Source of the DNA: Saccharopolyspora montiporae
GTDB lineage: Bacteria; Actinomycetota; Actinomycetes; Mycobacteriales; Pseudonocardiaceae
Direction: 5' to 3'
Assembly (NCBI RefSeq): GCF_015209505.1
Contig: NZ_JADEYC010000043.1
Coordinates: 1 to 57,533, forward strand
DNA length: 57,533 nucleotides
Under the pieces are notes generated by a model. It made no database searches and was not told where the DNA came from. It saw only the letters and a list, made by a program, of their open reading frames with translations. Shown in pieces: positions 30,756 through 39,386 of this stretch. Each line of letters begins with the position of its first letter. The stretch's first letter is position 1. The position numbers were made by a program, and so were the translations under genes.

Positions 30756-32240
30756 ATGGGTACGGGCAGGACCGCGCTGGTGGGCGGCATCGAGCAGCAC
30801 GGCATCGCGCCGATCCCGGTCGCCGAGCAGACGTCGCGCCCGCGCGACCTGTTCCGGTTGTGCTTCGGCGGCGCGAACACGTTCGCCACCATCGTGCTCG
30901 GCACGCTGCCGATCGCCTACGGGCTCGGCTTCTGGGCCGCACTGTCGGCCACCGCGGTGGGGGTGGTCGCCGGTGCGCTGGTGCTCGCGCCGATGGCGCT
31001 GTTCGGCCCGGTGACGCGCACCAACAACGCGGTGTCCTCCGGGGCGCATTTCGGGGTGGTCGGCCGGTGCATCGGATCGTTGCTGTCCCTGCTGACGGCG
31101 GTGACGTTCTTCGCGATCTCGGTGTGGGTCAGCGGGGACGCGATCGCCGGTGCGGCGCTGCGGTTGACCGGGTCCGACGGCGGGGCGGTGCTGCGGGCCG
31201 CGGCCTACGGGGTGATCGCGGTCGCGGTGGTGCTGGTGTGCGTGCACGGCTACCGGTTCCTGCTGCTGGTCAACCGGGTCGCGGTGGTGCTCGGCACGGT
31301 GATCGTGCTGCTGGGTGCCGTCGCGTTCGCCACCCGGTTCGACCCGGCTTATCCGGGCACCGGGGACTACGCGCTGGACGGGTTCTGGGCCACGTGGGTG
31401 TTGGCGGCGCTGACCGCGATGGCCAACCCCGTGTCGTTCGGGGCCTTCCTCGGCGACTGGTCGCGCTACATCCCCGCATCGGTGCCGCGCGGGCGGTTGC
31501 TGGGTGCGCCGCTGCTGGCGCAGCTGGCGACGCTGCTGCCGTTCGGATTCGGGATCGCCACCGCGACGCTGGTCCCGGACGTGGATGACTACGTCGCCGG
31601 GCTGACGGCCGTCGCCCCGCCCTGGTACGCCGCGGCGCTGGTCGTGGTCGCGCTGGTGGGCGGGCTGTCCACCGGCACCACCGCGCTGTACGGGACCGGG
31701 CTGGACTTCTCCTCGCTGATCCCGCGGCTCAACCGGGTGCGCGCCACCGCGGTGGTCGGAATACCGGCAGTGGTCCTGGTTTTCGCGGGAAGCTTCGCGC
31801 TGGACGTGGTCGGCAGCATCAACGCCTTCGCCACGCTCATCGTGCTGTGCACCTCGCCGTGGATGGTGGTGCTGATGACCGGGTACTGCATGCGCCGCGG
31901 CCACTACGATCCGGACGACCTGCAGGTGTTCAACGAGGGCCGCCGCGGCGGGCGGTACTGGTACGGCCGCGGGTGGAACTGGCGCGCGCTGACCGCGTGG
32001 CTGGTGGCCGCGGTGCTCGGGCTGCTCACCGCGCACACCCCGGTGATCGCCGGCCCGCTGCGCGATATCGCGGGTGGTCCGGACATCAGCCTGCTCTGCG
32101 CGCTGGCGACCGCGGCGCTGCTGCACCCGCTGCTGGTCGCGCTGTTCCCCGAACCCGCCGCGGTCTACGGTCCGGACGGGCCGAAGGGGGCGTTCGGGCG
32201 CCGGTCCGGCGAGCCGGTCACTCCCGGGCGGCGCGGATGA
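30756..32240 (+). CDS. NCS1-family (cytosine/purine-type) permease
   Basis: This 494-residue permease of about 12 spans matches the nucleobase:cation symporter-1 fold: IEQHGIAPIPVAEQTSRPRD at the N-terminus, FGGANTFATIVLGTLPIAYG in the first span, GPVTRTNNAVSSGAHFGVVG, SFGAFLGDWSRYIP, and WMVVLMTGYCMRRGHYDP in the cytoplasmic loop. NCS1 carriers import cytosine, purines, allantoin, hydantoins or thiamine. It begins two bases after the ureohydrolase stop and ends by overlapping the convergent Mut7-C gene by 23 bases. Under PucR control the ligand may be a purine-derived or guanidino-type molecule; this is not proven. Confidence 0.88.
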   Translation: MGTGRTALVGGIEQHGIAPIPVAEQTSRPRDLFRLCFGGANTFATIVLGTLPIAYGLGFWAALSATAVGVVAGALVLAPMALFGPVTRTNNAVSSGAHFGVVGRCIGSLLSLLTAVTFFAISVWVSGDAIAGAALRLTGSDGGAVLRAAAYGVIAVAVVLVCVHGYRFLLLVNRVAVVLGTVIVLLGAVAFATRFDPAYPGTGDYALDGFWATWVLAALTAMANPVSFGAFLGDWSRYIPASVPRGRLLGAPLLAQLATLLPFGFGIATATLVPDVDDYVAGLTAVAPPWYAAALVVVALVGGLSTGTTALYGTGLDFSSLIPRLNRVRATAVVGIPAVVLVFAGSFALDVVGSINAFATLIVLCTSPWMVVLMTGYCMRRGHYDPDDLQVFNEGRRGGRYWYGRGWNWRALTAWLVAAVLGLLTAHTPVIAGPLRDIAGGPDISLLCALATAALLHPLLVALFPEPAAVYGPDGPKGAFGRRSGEPVTPGRRG

Positions 32241-32913
32241 TGGCCTCGATCCGCCGGGAGTGCGCGCCGCGCCAGTAGACCTTGCCGCACTCCGGGCAGC
32301 GCGCGTACTCGTCGTGGGTGCGCAGCGTCCCCGCTTCCAGTTCGGCCCGGACCTCGTCCTTGTCCGCCGGCCGCAGCAGTCCGTTGCACGCGGTGCACCG
32401 GGTCCACGGGGCGAGCTCCGGGCGGAACCGGTCGAGCACGTCGGCGAGCTGGTCGTCCGGGGCCGTGCCGCGCACGTGCGCACCCGCGGGCAGGGCCGCC
32501 CGCTGCAGCAGACCGCGGTCCCTGCTGAGCAGCACCCGGTCCTCGATCCGGGAGCGGTGCACGAGCTGCCGGTCGTCCGCGTCGTTGCGGTAGGCGGTGT
32601 CCAGCCCGAGCAGGCGCATCCGCCGGGCGAGCTTGCCGAGGTGCACGTCGAGCAGGAACCGTGTTCCCGGCTGAGGGCGCGGCACCGCGTCCACCTGCAG
32701 GACCGTGCCGGGCGCCGGGCGGTGCGCGGGCGCCACCGGTCCGCCTCCGGTGCGCAGCGAACCGACCTCGGTCAGCGGTACGCCCAGAGATTGGACGATG
32801 TGGCCCGCGGTGGCCGTGCCGTCGTGCGCGACCCGGACCGGCCCCGGCCGGTGCCTGCGGTCGAGGAAGAACTGCAGCGCGGGGTCCAGGTGCACCTGCA
32901 CCGGCGTGTCCAT
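32218..32913 (-). CDS. Mut7-C RNase-domain protein with N-terminal ubiquitin-like domain
   Basis: The first 75 residues form a Mut7-C ubiquitin-like region (VQVHLDPALQFFLDRRHR). The rest is the Mut7-C PIN-like nuclease with FLLDVHLGKLARRMRLLG and acidic residues around NDADDRQLV and LLSRDRGLL. A zinc ribbon follows, with two pairs C-T-A-C and C-P-E-C (TRCTACNGLL and RCPECGKVYW). Total length is 231 residues from ATG 32913. The in-frame region upstream is not conserved-looking. No clear ribosome site is visible, so it may be leaderless. Target RNA is unknown. Confidence 0.85.
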   Translation of the reverse strand: MDTPVQVHLDPALQFFLDRRHRPGPVRVAHDGTATAGHIVQSLGVPLTEVGSLRTGGGPVAPAHRPAPGTVLQVDAVPRPQPGTRFLLDVHLGKLARRMRLLGLDTAYRNDADDRQLVHRSRIEDRVLLSRDRGLLQRAALPAGAHVRGTAPDDQLADVLDRFRPELAPWTRCTACNGLLRPADKDEVRAELEAGTLRTHDEYARCPECGKVYWRGAHSRRIEAIIRAARE

Positions 32914-33166
32914 GCCGACAGTGTGCCGGGCCGCGGGCAGCACCGCGGCAGCGCCGAACATCACCGCTTCGGGTGGCATGCCCCGACGGATCGACTCGCC
33001 ACGATCTTGGCGGACAGGGGTTTTCGCGATCACAAGGCGCCGCACTGATCACCTGGATCGGGGATCCGAGGTCGGGGCGCGGCAGGGAGTTCGCCGGGTG
33101 CGCGCCCCGCGGCTCTGCCAGACTCCCTCGTCGCCAAACCTGATCAACACCAGACAGGAATTCGGT

Positions 33167-33787
33167 GTGCGAAGCCATCCGCGAAGTCTGTCCACGCCGG
33201 TGCACGTCGTCGGAGCCGGCGGCTTGGGAAGAGAAGTCCTCGACGCGCTGTTCGCCGTTCCGGTTCCCGCCGACGAGCTCGTGTTCGTCGACGACCACGT
33301 GCGCAACTCGCACCTGCACGGTGTTGCGGTGCTGCGCCCGGAAGACGTGCGCGGCGGCAGGTTCATCGTGGCGGTGGGCGATCCGCAGCTGCGCCGGGAC
33401 CTGTGCGCGCGCATGGTCCAGCAGGGCGCCAGCGCGACCGCCGTGGTGCACCCGGCCGCGACCATCGCCCACGACGCCGTGCTGGCACCGGGATGCCTGG
33501 TGTTGGCCAACGCGTACGTCTCCACCGGAACGCGGCTGGAAGCGCACAGCCAGGTGCAGTACAACGCCACGATCGGCCACGACACCTCGTTGGGCGAGTT
33601 CGCCACGGTGCTGCCCGGCGCCAACGTCGCGGGTTCCGCGGCGCTCGGCGCGGATGTGCTGATCGGCAGCGGATCCAGCGTGCTGCAAGGGATCGAAGTC
33701 GGCGCCGCCACGACCGTCGGAGCAGGCGCGGTGGTCACCAAGCACCACCCGCCGGGCAGGGTGCTGGTCGGGGTTCCGGCGCGGTGA
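33167..33787 (+). CDS. PglD-like sugar O/N-acetyltransferase (left-handed beta helix)
   Basis: This 206-residue protein has a Rossmann-like N-terminal half with VHVVGAGGLGREVLDAL (nucleotide-sugar binding) and a hexapeptide-repeat C-terminal half that includes PAATIAHDAVLAPGCLVLAN, NATIGHDTSLGEFATVLPG and IGSGSSVLQGIEVGAATTVG. PglD acetylates the 4-amino group of UDP-bacillosamine precursors. GTG 33167 has AGGA seven bases upstream. It starts the polysaccharide locus and pairs logically with the DegT aminotransferase and PglC-type transferase at the far end of the locus. Confidence 0.88.
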   Translation: MRSHPRSLSTPVHVVGAGGLGREVLDALFAVPVPADELVFVDDHVRNSHLHGVAVLRPEDVRGGRFIVAVGDPQLRRDLCARMVQQGASATAVVHPAATIAHDAVLAPGCLVLANAYVSTGTRLEAHSQVQYNATIGHDTSLGEFATVLPGANVAGSAALGADVLIGSGSSVLQGIEVGAATTVGAGAVVTKHHPPGRVLVGVPAR

Positions 33788-33809
33788 GCGAGGAAACGGA
33801 GGGTCGACG

Positions 33810-35234
33810 TTGACGTGGTCCGACCACCTGCGCGTCGTGCGCGAACGCTGGCGGTTCCTGGTCGCCGGGCTGTTGCTCGGACTCGTGGCGGCCTCGGCCG
33901 GGTTGTTCCTCGTGCCACCGAAGTACACGGCCGAAGTCGCCGTGTACGTCTCGGCGCGGGCACCGGACGACGCCGTGGCCGCCTACCAGGGCAACCTGCT
34001 GTCCGAGCAGAAGGTCAAGTCCTACGTCCAGCTGATCCGCAACGGCACGGTCGCCCGGGACGTGCTGCGCGAGCTGGAACTCCCGGAATCCGCGGACTCG
34101 CTGAGCCGGCGCACCGCGGTCACGTCCGAACCGGACACCGTGCTGTTGAGCATCGAGGTGACCGACCCGGACCCGCTGCAGGCCCGCCGGATCGCCGATA
34201 ACACCGCGTCCTCGTTCACCGGGCTGGTCTCCCGCCTGGAGTCCGGACCGCGCCAGCAGCCCGACGTGTTGGCCGAAGTGGTGGAACCTGCCACCGCGGA
34301 GGGCGTCCCGGTCAGCCCGCGCCCGCTGCCCTGGGCGGCGACCGGACTGCTGGCCGGGCTGGTGCTCGGCTACGCGGCCGCGCTGCTGCGCCACCTCACC
34401 GACACCTCGCTGCGCACCCCCGAGCAGTTGGCCGAACTCGTCGACGCCCCGCAGCTGGGCATCACCGCGGCCAACCCGCAGGCCGATTCGGCCCCGCTGG
34501 TGGTGCACGCCGCGCCGCATTCGGCCTGCGCCGAGCATTACCGGACCCTGCGCACCAACCTGCAGTTCGTGGACGTCGACAGCCACCGCAAGACCGTCGT
34601 GGTCACCAGTCCCGGGATCGCCGAGGGCAAGACGACCACGGTGGTCAACCTCGGCGTGGCGCTGGCGCGCGCCGGGGTCGGGGTGGTGCTGGTGGACGCG
34701 GACCTGCGCAGGCCCGCCGTGGCCGACTGCCTGGGTCTGGAAGGTGCCGTCGGGGTGACCAGCGTGCTCAGCGGGCGTGCGGCGCTCGGGGAGGCGCTGC
34801 AGAGCTGGGGCGGTGAGCTCGACGTCCTCGCCGGCGGGCAGATCGCGCCGAATCCGAGCGAGCTGCTGCACTCCAGCCGGATGAGCGAGCTGCTCGACGC
34901 GTTGCGCAGCCGCTACGAGATGGTGCTGCTGGACGCTCCACCGCTGCTGCCGGTCACCGACGCCGCGGTGCTCACCGCGGCCTGCGACGGGGCGGTGCTG
35001 GTGGGCCGCTACAAGTCGACCTCGCGCAGCGACGTGCGCGCGGCCGCCGCGGCACTGGACCGGGTGAGCGCGCGGGTGCTGGGCACCGTGCTGTCCGTGG
35101 CCCCGCAACCCGCGCGCAGCTACGGCTACTACGGCTACCACGGGTACCGGTTGCAGGAGTCTCCCGGCCGGGGGGCCGCCCCGGTGCTTCGTGCCGAGCG
35201 GCCGGAACCCGCCGAAGCCGTGACGAGCGACTGA
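33810..35234 (+). CDS. Wzz/CapB-type polysaccharide co-polymerase and tyrosine kinase
   Basis: This 474-residue protein fuses a Wzz chain-length domain between two membrane spans (about 16-35 and 174-194) to a cytoplasmic BY-kinase. The kinase has Walker A SPGIAEGKTTT (267-277, K274), Walker A' VLVDADLRRP (about 293-302), Walker B MVLLDAPPLLP and a C-terminal tyrosine cluster SYGYYGYHGYR for autophosphorylation. It sets chain length together with the polymerase and flippase in this locus. Start is TTG 33810 after GGAGGG. It begins 22 bases after the acetyltransferase. The phosphatase two genes down is its expected antagonist. Confidence 0.93.
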   Translation: MTWSDHLRVVRERWRFLVAGLLLGLVAASAGLFLVPPKYTAEVAVYVSARAPDDAVAAYQGNLLSEQKVKSYVQLIRNGTVARDVLRELELPESADSLSRRTAVTSEPDTVLLSIEVTDPDPLQARRIADNTASSFTGLVSRLESGPRQQPDVLAEVVEPATAEGVPVSPRPLPWAATGLLAGLVLGYAAALLRHLTDTSLRTPEQLAELVDAPQLGITAANPQADSAPLVVHAAPHSACAEHYRTLRTNLQFVDVDSHRKTVVVTSPGIAEGKTTTVVNLGVALARAGVGVVLVDADLRRPAVADCLGLEGAVGVTSVLSGRAALGEALQSWGGELDVLAGGQIAPNPSELLHSSRMSELLDALRSRYEMVLLDAPPLLPVTDAAVLTAACDGAVLVGRYKSTSRSDVRAAAAALDRVSARVLGTVLSVAPQPARSYGYYGYHGYRLQESPGRGAAPVLRAERPEPAEAVTSD

Positions 35235-35245
35235 GCGGGGCAATC

Positions 35246-36256
35246 GTGCGCGATGAACAGCACGCGGAACCGGTGCGCCGCAGCGGGCGTCGGCGCCGGG
35301 TCCTGCTCGGCGCGGCGGCCGCGGGGCTGGTGCTGCTGCTGGTCGTAGCGGGCGGCGCGGTACTGGCCCTGAACAGCGCGCTGAGCGGGATTCGTCGCGA
35401 TCCGCCGCGCGCGGACGCCCCCGCATCCGCCGCGCCCGGCGAGCCGGTGAACCTGCTCCTGGTGGGGGTCGACGCCGCGGAACCGGGAAGTCCGGCGGAG
35501 TTCGAGCCCGGCGCGCAGCGCAGCGATGTGGTCATGCTGGTGCACGTCAGCGCGGACCGCAGCAGTGTCGGCGTGGTCTCGCTGCCGCGCGATCTGTGGG
35601 TCGAGGTGCCCGGTGCGGGCCGCAACAAGCTCAACGCGTCGTTCGGCCAGGGCGGGATCGACGCGCTGCACCGCACCGTCGCCGCGCTGACCGGTGTGCG
35701 CCCGGACCACTACGCGGTGGTGGGCTTCGACGGCTTCCGCGCGCTGACCGATGCGGTCGGCGGTGTCGAGGTCGACGTCGACGAGCCGTCCGCGACCGGT
35801 GAGCACCGGTTCGACGCGGGGACCAACCACTTCGACGGGGAACGCGCGTTGGCCTACGTGCGGCAGCGCAGCGGGCTGGAAGGCGGCGATCTCGACCGCG
35901 CGCGCCGCCAGCAGGACGTGCTGCAAGCGCTGTCCGCGCAGGTGCTGTCCCGGGATACCGCCACCGACCCCGGCAGGCTGTTCGGCGTGCTGGAGGCGTT
36001 CGGGCGGCACGCGACGCTCGACGCGGGGCTCAGCAATGCCCGCATCCGCGATCTGGCCTGGCAGATGCGCGGCGTCCGGCCCGCCGACGTGCAGCTGCTG
36101 ACCGCGCCGGTGGCGGGCAGCGGGCAGGAGGACGGACAGTCGGTGGTCCACCCGGACGAGGAGCGGGCCGGGCAGCTGTGGGACGCGCTGCGCGAGGATG
36201 CGCTGCAGGCCTACGCGGACCGGTTCCCGGACGCCGTGCGAGGCGGTGCCGGATGA
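35246..36256 (+). CDS. LytR-CpsA-Psr (LCP) family polymer ligase
   Basis: This 336-residue protein has a basic N-terminus, one span (about 20-42) and an extracytoplasmic LCP domain with the conserved RSDVVMLVHV, SLPRDLWVEV, NKLNASFGQGG and RQRSGLEGGDLDRARRQQDVL segments. LCP enzymes transfer lipid-linked polysaccharides to cell-wall peptidoglycan or arabinogalactan. Its presence inside the locus suggests a wall-anchored product. GTG 35246 is 11 bases after the kinase stop; its end overlaps the phosphatase start by four bases (ATGA). Confidence 0.93.
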   Translation: MRDEQHAEPVRRSGRRRRVLLGAAAAGLVLLLVVAGGAVLALNSALSGIRRDPPRADAPASAAPGEPVNLLLVGVDAAEPGSPAEFEPGAQRSDVVMLVHVSADRSSVGVVSLPRDLWVEVPGAGRNKLNASFGQGGIDALHRTVAALTGVRPDHYAVVGFDGFRALTDAVGGVEVDVDEPSATGEHRFDAGTNHFDGERALAYVRQRSGLEGGDLDRARRQQDVLQALSAQVLSRDTATDPGRLFGVLEAFGRHATLDAGLSNARIRDLAWQMRGVRPADVQLLTAPVAGSGQEDGQSVVHPDEERAGQLWDALREDALQAYADRFPDAVRGGAG

Positions 36257-36912
36257 CCGCGGAGTTCACCGTGCTGTTCGTGTGCACCGGGAACGTGCGC
36301 CGCTCGGCCTTCGCCGAACTCGCCGCCGCGCAGCGGTTCGCCGCGGATCCGCGCTCGTGCGGGCGCATTCGCACCACCAGCGCCGGTACCCGTGCTGTGC
36401 CGGGCTTGCCGATCGATCCGCGCATCGCCGCCGAGTTGGACCGCCGCCGGGTTCCCGGTGCCGCCGCGTTCGCCTCGGCGCGACTCGGCACCGCGAGCAT
36501 CGCGGCGGCCGACCTGGTGCTGACCGCGCACCGCGGGCACCGGTCGGCGGTGGTGGAGCTCGTGCCGACCGCCGTGGCAAGGACGTTCTGCCTGCTGGAG
36601 TTCGCCCGGCTCGCCGCGCTCTGCGCACCCGGCGTTCCCGATGTCGACCCGGTTTCCCGGATCGCGGAGTTGACGCGCGCGGCCGCGCGGGCACGCGGGA
36701 CCGCGGGGTACATCACCGATGCCGACGACCGGATCGCGGACCCGGCGCCCGAGACGGGCGGTGCGTCCAGTCGCTCGCGGGTGATCGGCGGAGCGCTGTG
36801 CCGGATCGCGGCATCGCTGCGCGTTCCCGGTGCGAACGACCGAACCAGCCGCGATGCACCGGGTTTCGCATCGATGATCTTCCAGCGGGCGCCGGGTGCG
36901 AACCGGTGTTAG
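36253..36912 (+). CDS. Low-molecular-weight protein-tyrosine phosphatase
   Basis: This 219-residue phosphatase has the active-site loop VCTGNVRRSAF with C11 and R17 (C-x5-R) and a candidate general acid D163 in ADPAPE. Canonical Wzb-type enzymes have about 150 residues, so the C-terminus is extended by a Ser/Arg/Ala-rich tail. It should dephosphorylate the tyrosine cluster of the upstream kinase and so control polymer length. It starts in a four-base overlap with the LCP gene and ends 246 bases before the epimerase; the gap has a TCCGCATGCGGA palindrome at 36915-36926 directly after the stop. Confidence 0.9.
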   Translation: MTAEFTVLFVCTGNVRRSAFAELAAAQRFAADPRSCGRIRTTSAGTRAVPGLPIDPRIAAELDRRRVPGAAAFASARLGTASIAAADLVLTAHRGHRSAVVELVPTAVARTFCLLEFARLAALCAPGVPDVDPVSRIAELTRAAARARGTAGYITDADDRIADPAPETGGASSRSRVIGGALCRIAASLRVPGANDRTSRDAPGFASMIFQRAPGANRC

Positions 36913-37158
36913 GTTCCGCATGCGGACAGCGGTTCCGGCTATTCCGCCCGGTCCCGCGCGTGGGTGCGAACCGCCCCGCGCGGGAGGGGTCTCCGTGCGG
37001 GAGTCGGCAGCGATCGGTGAAACAGGCGCATCGAACGGGATTTCGTTCGCCTGCGGGAGCTGCTGCGGGCACGACCACCGGGGTTCCTGCGCGCACTGCT
37101 GCGCAACCGTTCCGCATCCGACCGCGTTGTGACGCGCTTTTCGGGATGGGAAGAGGCG

Positions 37159-38115
37159 ATGAGAGTTCTGGTGACCGGCGGAGCCGGTTTCGTGGGGGCC
37201 AACCTGTGCGCGGTGCTGATCGAGCGCGGCCACGAGGTGGCGGTGCTCGATGACCTGAGCACCGGGTTGATCGGCCAGCTCGACGGGTTGGACCTGGAGT
37301 TCCACTTCGGATCCGTGCTCAGCTCGGACGACCTGCGCCGCGCGGGCAGCGGTGCCGACGCGGTCGTGCACCTGGCCGGACGGCCGTCGGTGACGAGGTC
37401 GATCGACGACCCGCGCGCCACGCACGAGGCCAATGCGACCGGAACGCTGTGCGTGCTCGAATACGCCCGAAAAACCGGGAAATACGTAGTCATGGCCTCA
37501 TCGAGCTCGGTGTACGGGTCCAATCCGGCCGAGGTGAAGAGCGAGTCGATGGCCTGCTCGCCGATCAGCCCCTATGCGGTGAGCAAACTGGCCGCCGAGT
37601 CCTACGCGCTGGCCTACGGCAAGTCGTTCGGCATGCCCAACCTGTGCTTGCGCTTCTTCAACATCTACGGCCCGCGTCAGCGATCCGATCACGAACACGC
37701 CGCGCTCATCCCGCGTCTGGTGAATTCGGCGCTGACCGATGCGCCGGTGACCGTGCTCGGCGATGGGGAGCAGAGCAGGGATTTCACCTACATCGACACG
37801 GTGGCCGAAGTGCTGGCTCAGGCCGTGGAACGCCGGGTGGTGCACGACCAGCCGGTCAACCTCGGCTTCGGTCGCACCACGACGATCAACCAGGTGGTCG
37901 ACTGCCTGCGCGAGGTGCTGGCCACCGACGTCGAGGTGGTGCATGGCGAGTCGCGTCCCGGCGATGTGCGCATGTCGGCCGCGGACAGCACCGTGCTCCG
38001 CTCGCTGTTCCCCACGGTGCGGCCGGTTTCGCTGCGCGAGGGCATCGGCCGCACCGTGGAGTGGATGAGTTCGGTGCTGGCCGACGAGCGTCGCGCGCCG
38101 GAGGTCGCCAGATGA
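37159..38115 (+). CDS. NAD-dependent nucleotide-sugar epimerase/dehydratase
   Basis: This 318-residue extended short-chain dehydrogenase has MRVLVTGGAGFVGANLC at the N-terminus (GxxGxxG), SSSSVYG with the catalytic Ser, and YAVSKLAAESYAL with the Tyr-x3-Lys pair. LRFFNIYGPRQR and the VNLGFGRTTTINQ segment are typical of UDP-hexose (or UDP-N-acetylhexosamine) 4-epimerases of the WbpP/GalE type. ATG 37159 follows AAGAGG. Its stop overlaps the dehydrogenase start (ATGA), so both modify the same sugar-nucleotide pool. Exact sugar not assignable from sequence. Confidence 0.88.
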   Translation: MRVLVTGGAGFVGANLCAVLIERGHEVAVLDDLSTGLIGQLDGLDLEFHFGSVLSSDDLRRAGSGADAVVHLAGRPSVTRSIDDPRATHEANATGTLCVLEYARKTGKYVVMASSSSVYGSNPAEVKSESMACSPISPYAVSKLAAESYALAYGKSFGMPNLCLRFFNIYGPRQRSDHEHAALIPRLVNSALTDAPVTVLGDGEQSRDFTYIDTVAEVLAQAVERRVVHDQPVNLGFGRTTTINQVVDCLREVLATDVEVVHGESRPGDVRMSAADSTVLRSLFPTVRPVSLREGIGRTVEWMSSVLADERRAPEVAR

Positions 38116-39386
38116 GCACGTCCGCGGGCGGCGGAAAGCTCGTGGTCGTCGGTCAGGGTTACGTGGGGCTGCCGCTGGCGGTGCGCGCCGCCGAATGCGG
38201 GCGCCGGGTGGTCGGTGTCGACTCGGACCGGGTGCGGGTGTGGAACCTGCAGGATGGTCAGTCCTATGTGGATGATGTCGACTCAGCCCGGCTGAAGGCG
38301 GTTCTCGAATCAGGAAACCTGATTCCCACCGATGATTACGACGATGCCGCGGAATTCGACACCGCCGTGATCACCGTCCCCACTCCGCTGCGGGATTCCG
38401 CGCCCGACCTCACCCACGTGCACGCCGCGGTCGCCGAACTGGGTGCGCGGCTGCGTCCCGGGGCGCTGGTGGTGCTGGAATCCACGACCTACCCGGGCAC
38501 CACCGCGGAACTCGTGGCTCCGGTGCTGGAACAGCACAGCGGACTGCGGGCGGGCGCGGACTTCCACGTCGGCTACAGCCCGGAGCGCATCGATCCGGGG
38601 AACCGGCGGTGGAACCTGGTGAACACCCCGAAGGTGATCTCGGCGCTGCACCCGGAATCGCGCTCGGTGGTGCGCGAGTTCTACGCCGGTCTGGTCGACG
38701 AGGTGGTCGAGGTCAGCTCGCCGCGCGAGGCGGAACTGGCCAAACTGCTGGAGAACACGTTCCGGCACGTCAACATCGCACTGGTCAACGAGATGGCGGT
38801 GTTCGCGCACCGGCTCGGCATCGATATCTGGGAAGCCATCGATGCCGCGTCGAGCAAGCCGTTCGGCTTCATGCGGTTCAGCCCCGGTCCCGGTGTCGGC
38901 GGGCACTGCCTCCCGGTCGATCCCGGCTACCTGTCCTGGGCGGTACGCCGGGGGTTGGGCCAGGAGTTCCGGTTCGTCGAGCTGGCCGACGATGTCAACG
39001 CGCGGATGCCCGAGCACGTGCTGCACCGGCTGGCCGAGGGGCTCCGCGAGCGCGGGAAACCGCTGCGCTCGGCCAAGGTGATGGTGCTCGGGATCGCCTA
39101 CAAGCCGAACACCGCCGATGTCCGGGAGTCGCCGGCGCTGCGGCTGCTGCACCTGCTGGGTGATGCCGGGGCCGCCCCGGTCGTCGTCGATGCGCGGGCC
39201 GAACCGCACCGGTGCCCGCCGGAGACCAAGTTCGTCGGGCTGTCCCGGGAGAGCGCGCGGGACGTGGACGCCGCCGTGCTCATCACCGACCACGACGATG
39301 TCGACTACGACCTCGTGCTGGAGGAGGTTCCATGGCTGCTGGACACGCGAAACCGATTGCGCGGGGCGAATGTGCAGACGCTCTGA
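38112..39386 (+). CDS. UDP-N-acetylhexosamine/UDP-sugar 6-dehydrogenase (WecC/WbpA type)
   Basis: This 424-residue enzyme oxidises C6 of a UDP-sugar to a uronate in two NAD+-dependent steps. The N-terminal VVVGQGYVGLPLAVRAAECG is the NAD fold. VPTPLRDSAPDLTHV follows, then YSPERIDPGN, and the GPGVGGHCLPVDPGYL loop bearing the catalytic cysteine. KVMVLGIAYKPNTADVRESP is the C-terminal UDP-binding half. The SPERIDPGN form favours UDP-GlcNAc or UDP-ManNAc dehydrogenases over plain UDP-glucose dehydrogenase. It starts in the epimerase stop and its end overlaps the glycosyltransferase start by 55 bases. Confidence 0.9.
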   Translation: MSTSAGGGKLVVVGQGYVGLPLAVRAAECGRRVVGVDSDRVRVWNLQDGQSYVDDVDSARLKAVLESGNLIPTDDYDDAAEFDTAVITVPTPLRDSAPDLTHVHAAVAELGARLRPGALVVLESTTYPGTTAELVAPVLEQHSGLRAGADFHVGYSPERIDPGNRRWNLVNTPKVISALHPESRSVVREFYAGLVDEVVEVSSPREAELAKLLENTFRHVNIALVNEMAVFAHRLGIDIWEAIDAASSKPFGFMRFSPGPGVGGHCLPVDPGYLSWAVRRGLGQEFRFVELADDVNARMPEHVLHRLAEGLRERGKPLRSAKVMVLGIAYKPNTADVRESPALRLLHLLGDAGAAPVVVDARAEPHRCPPETKFVGLSRESARDVDAAVLITDHDDVDYDLVLEEVPWLLDTRNRLRGANVQTL

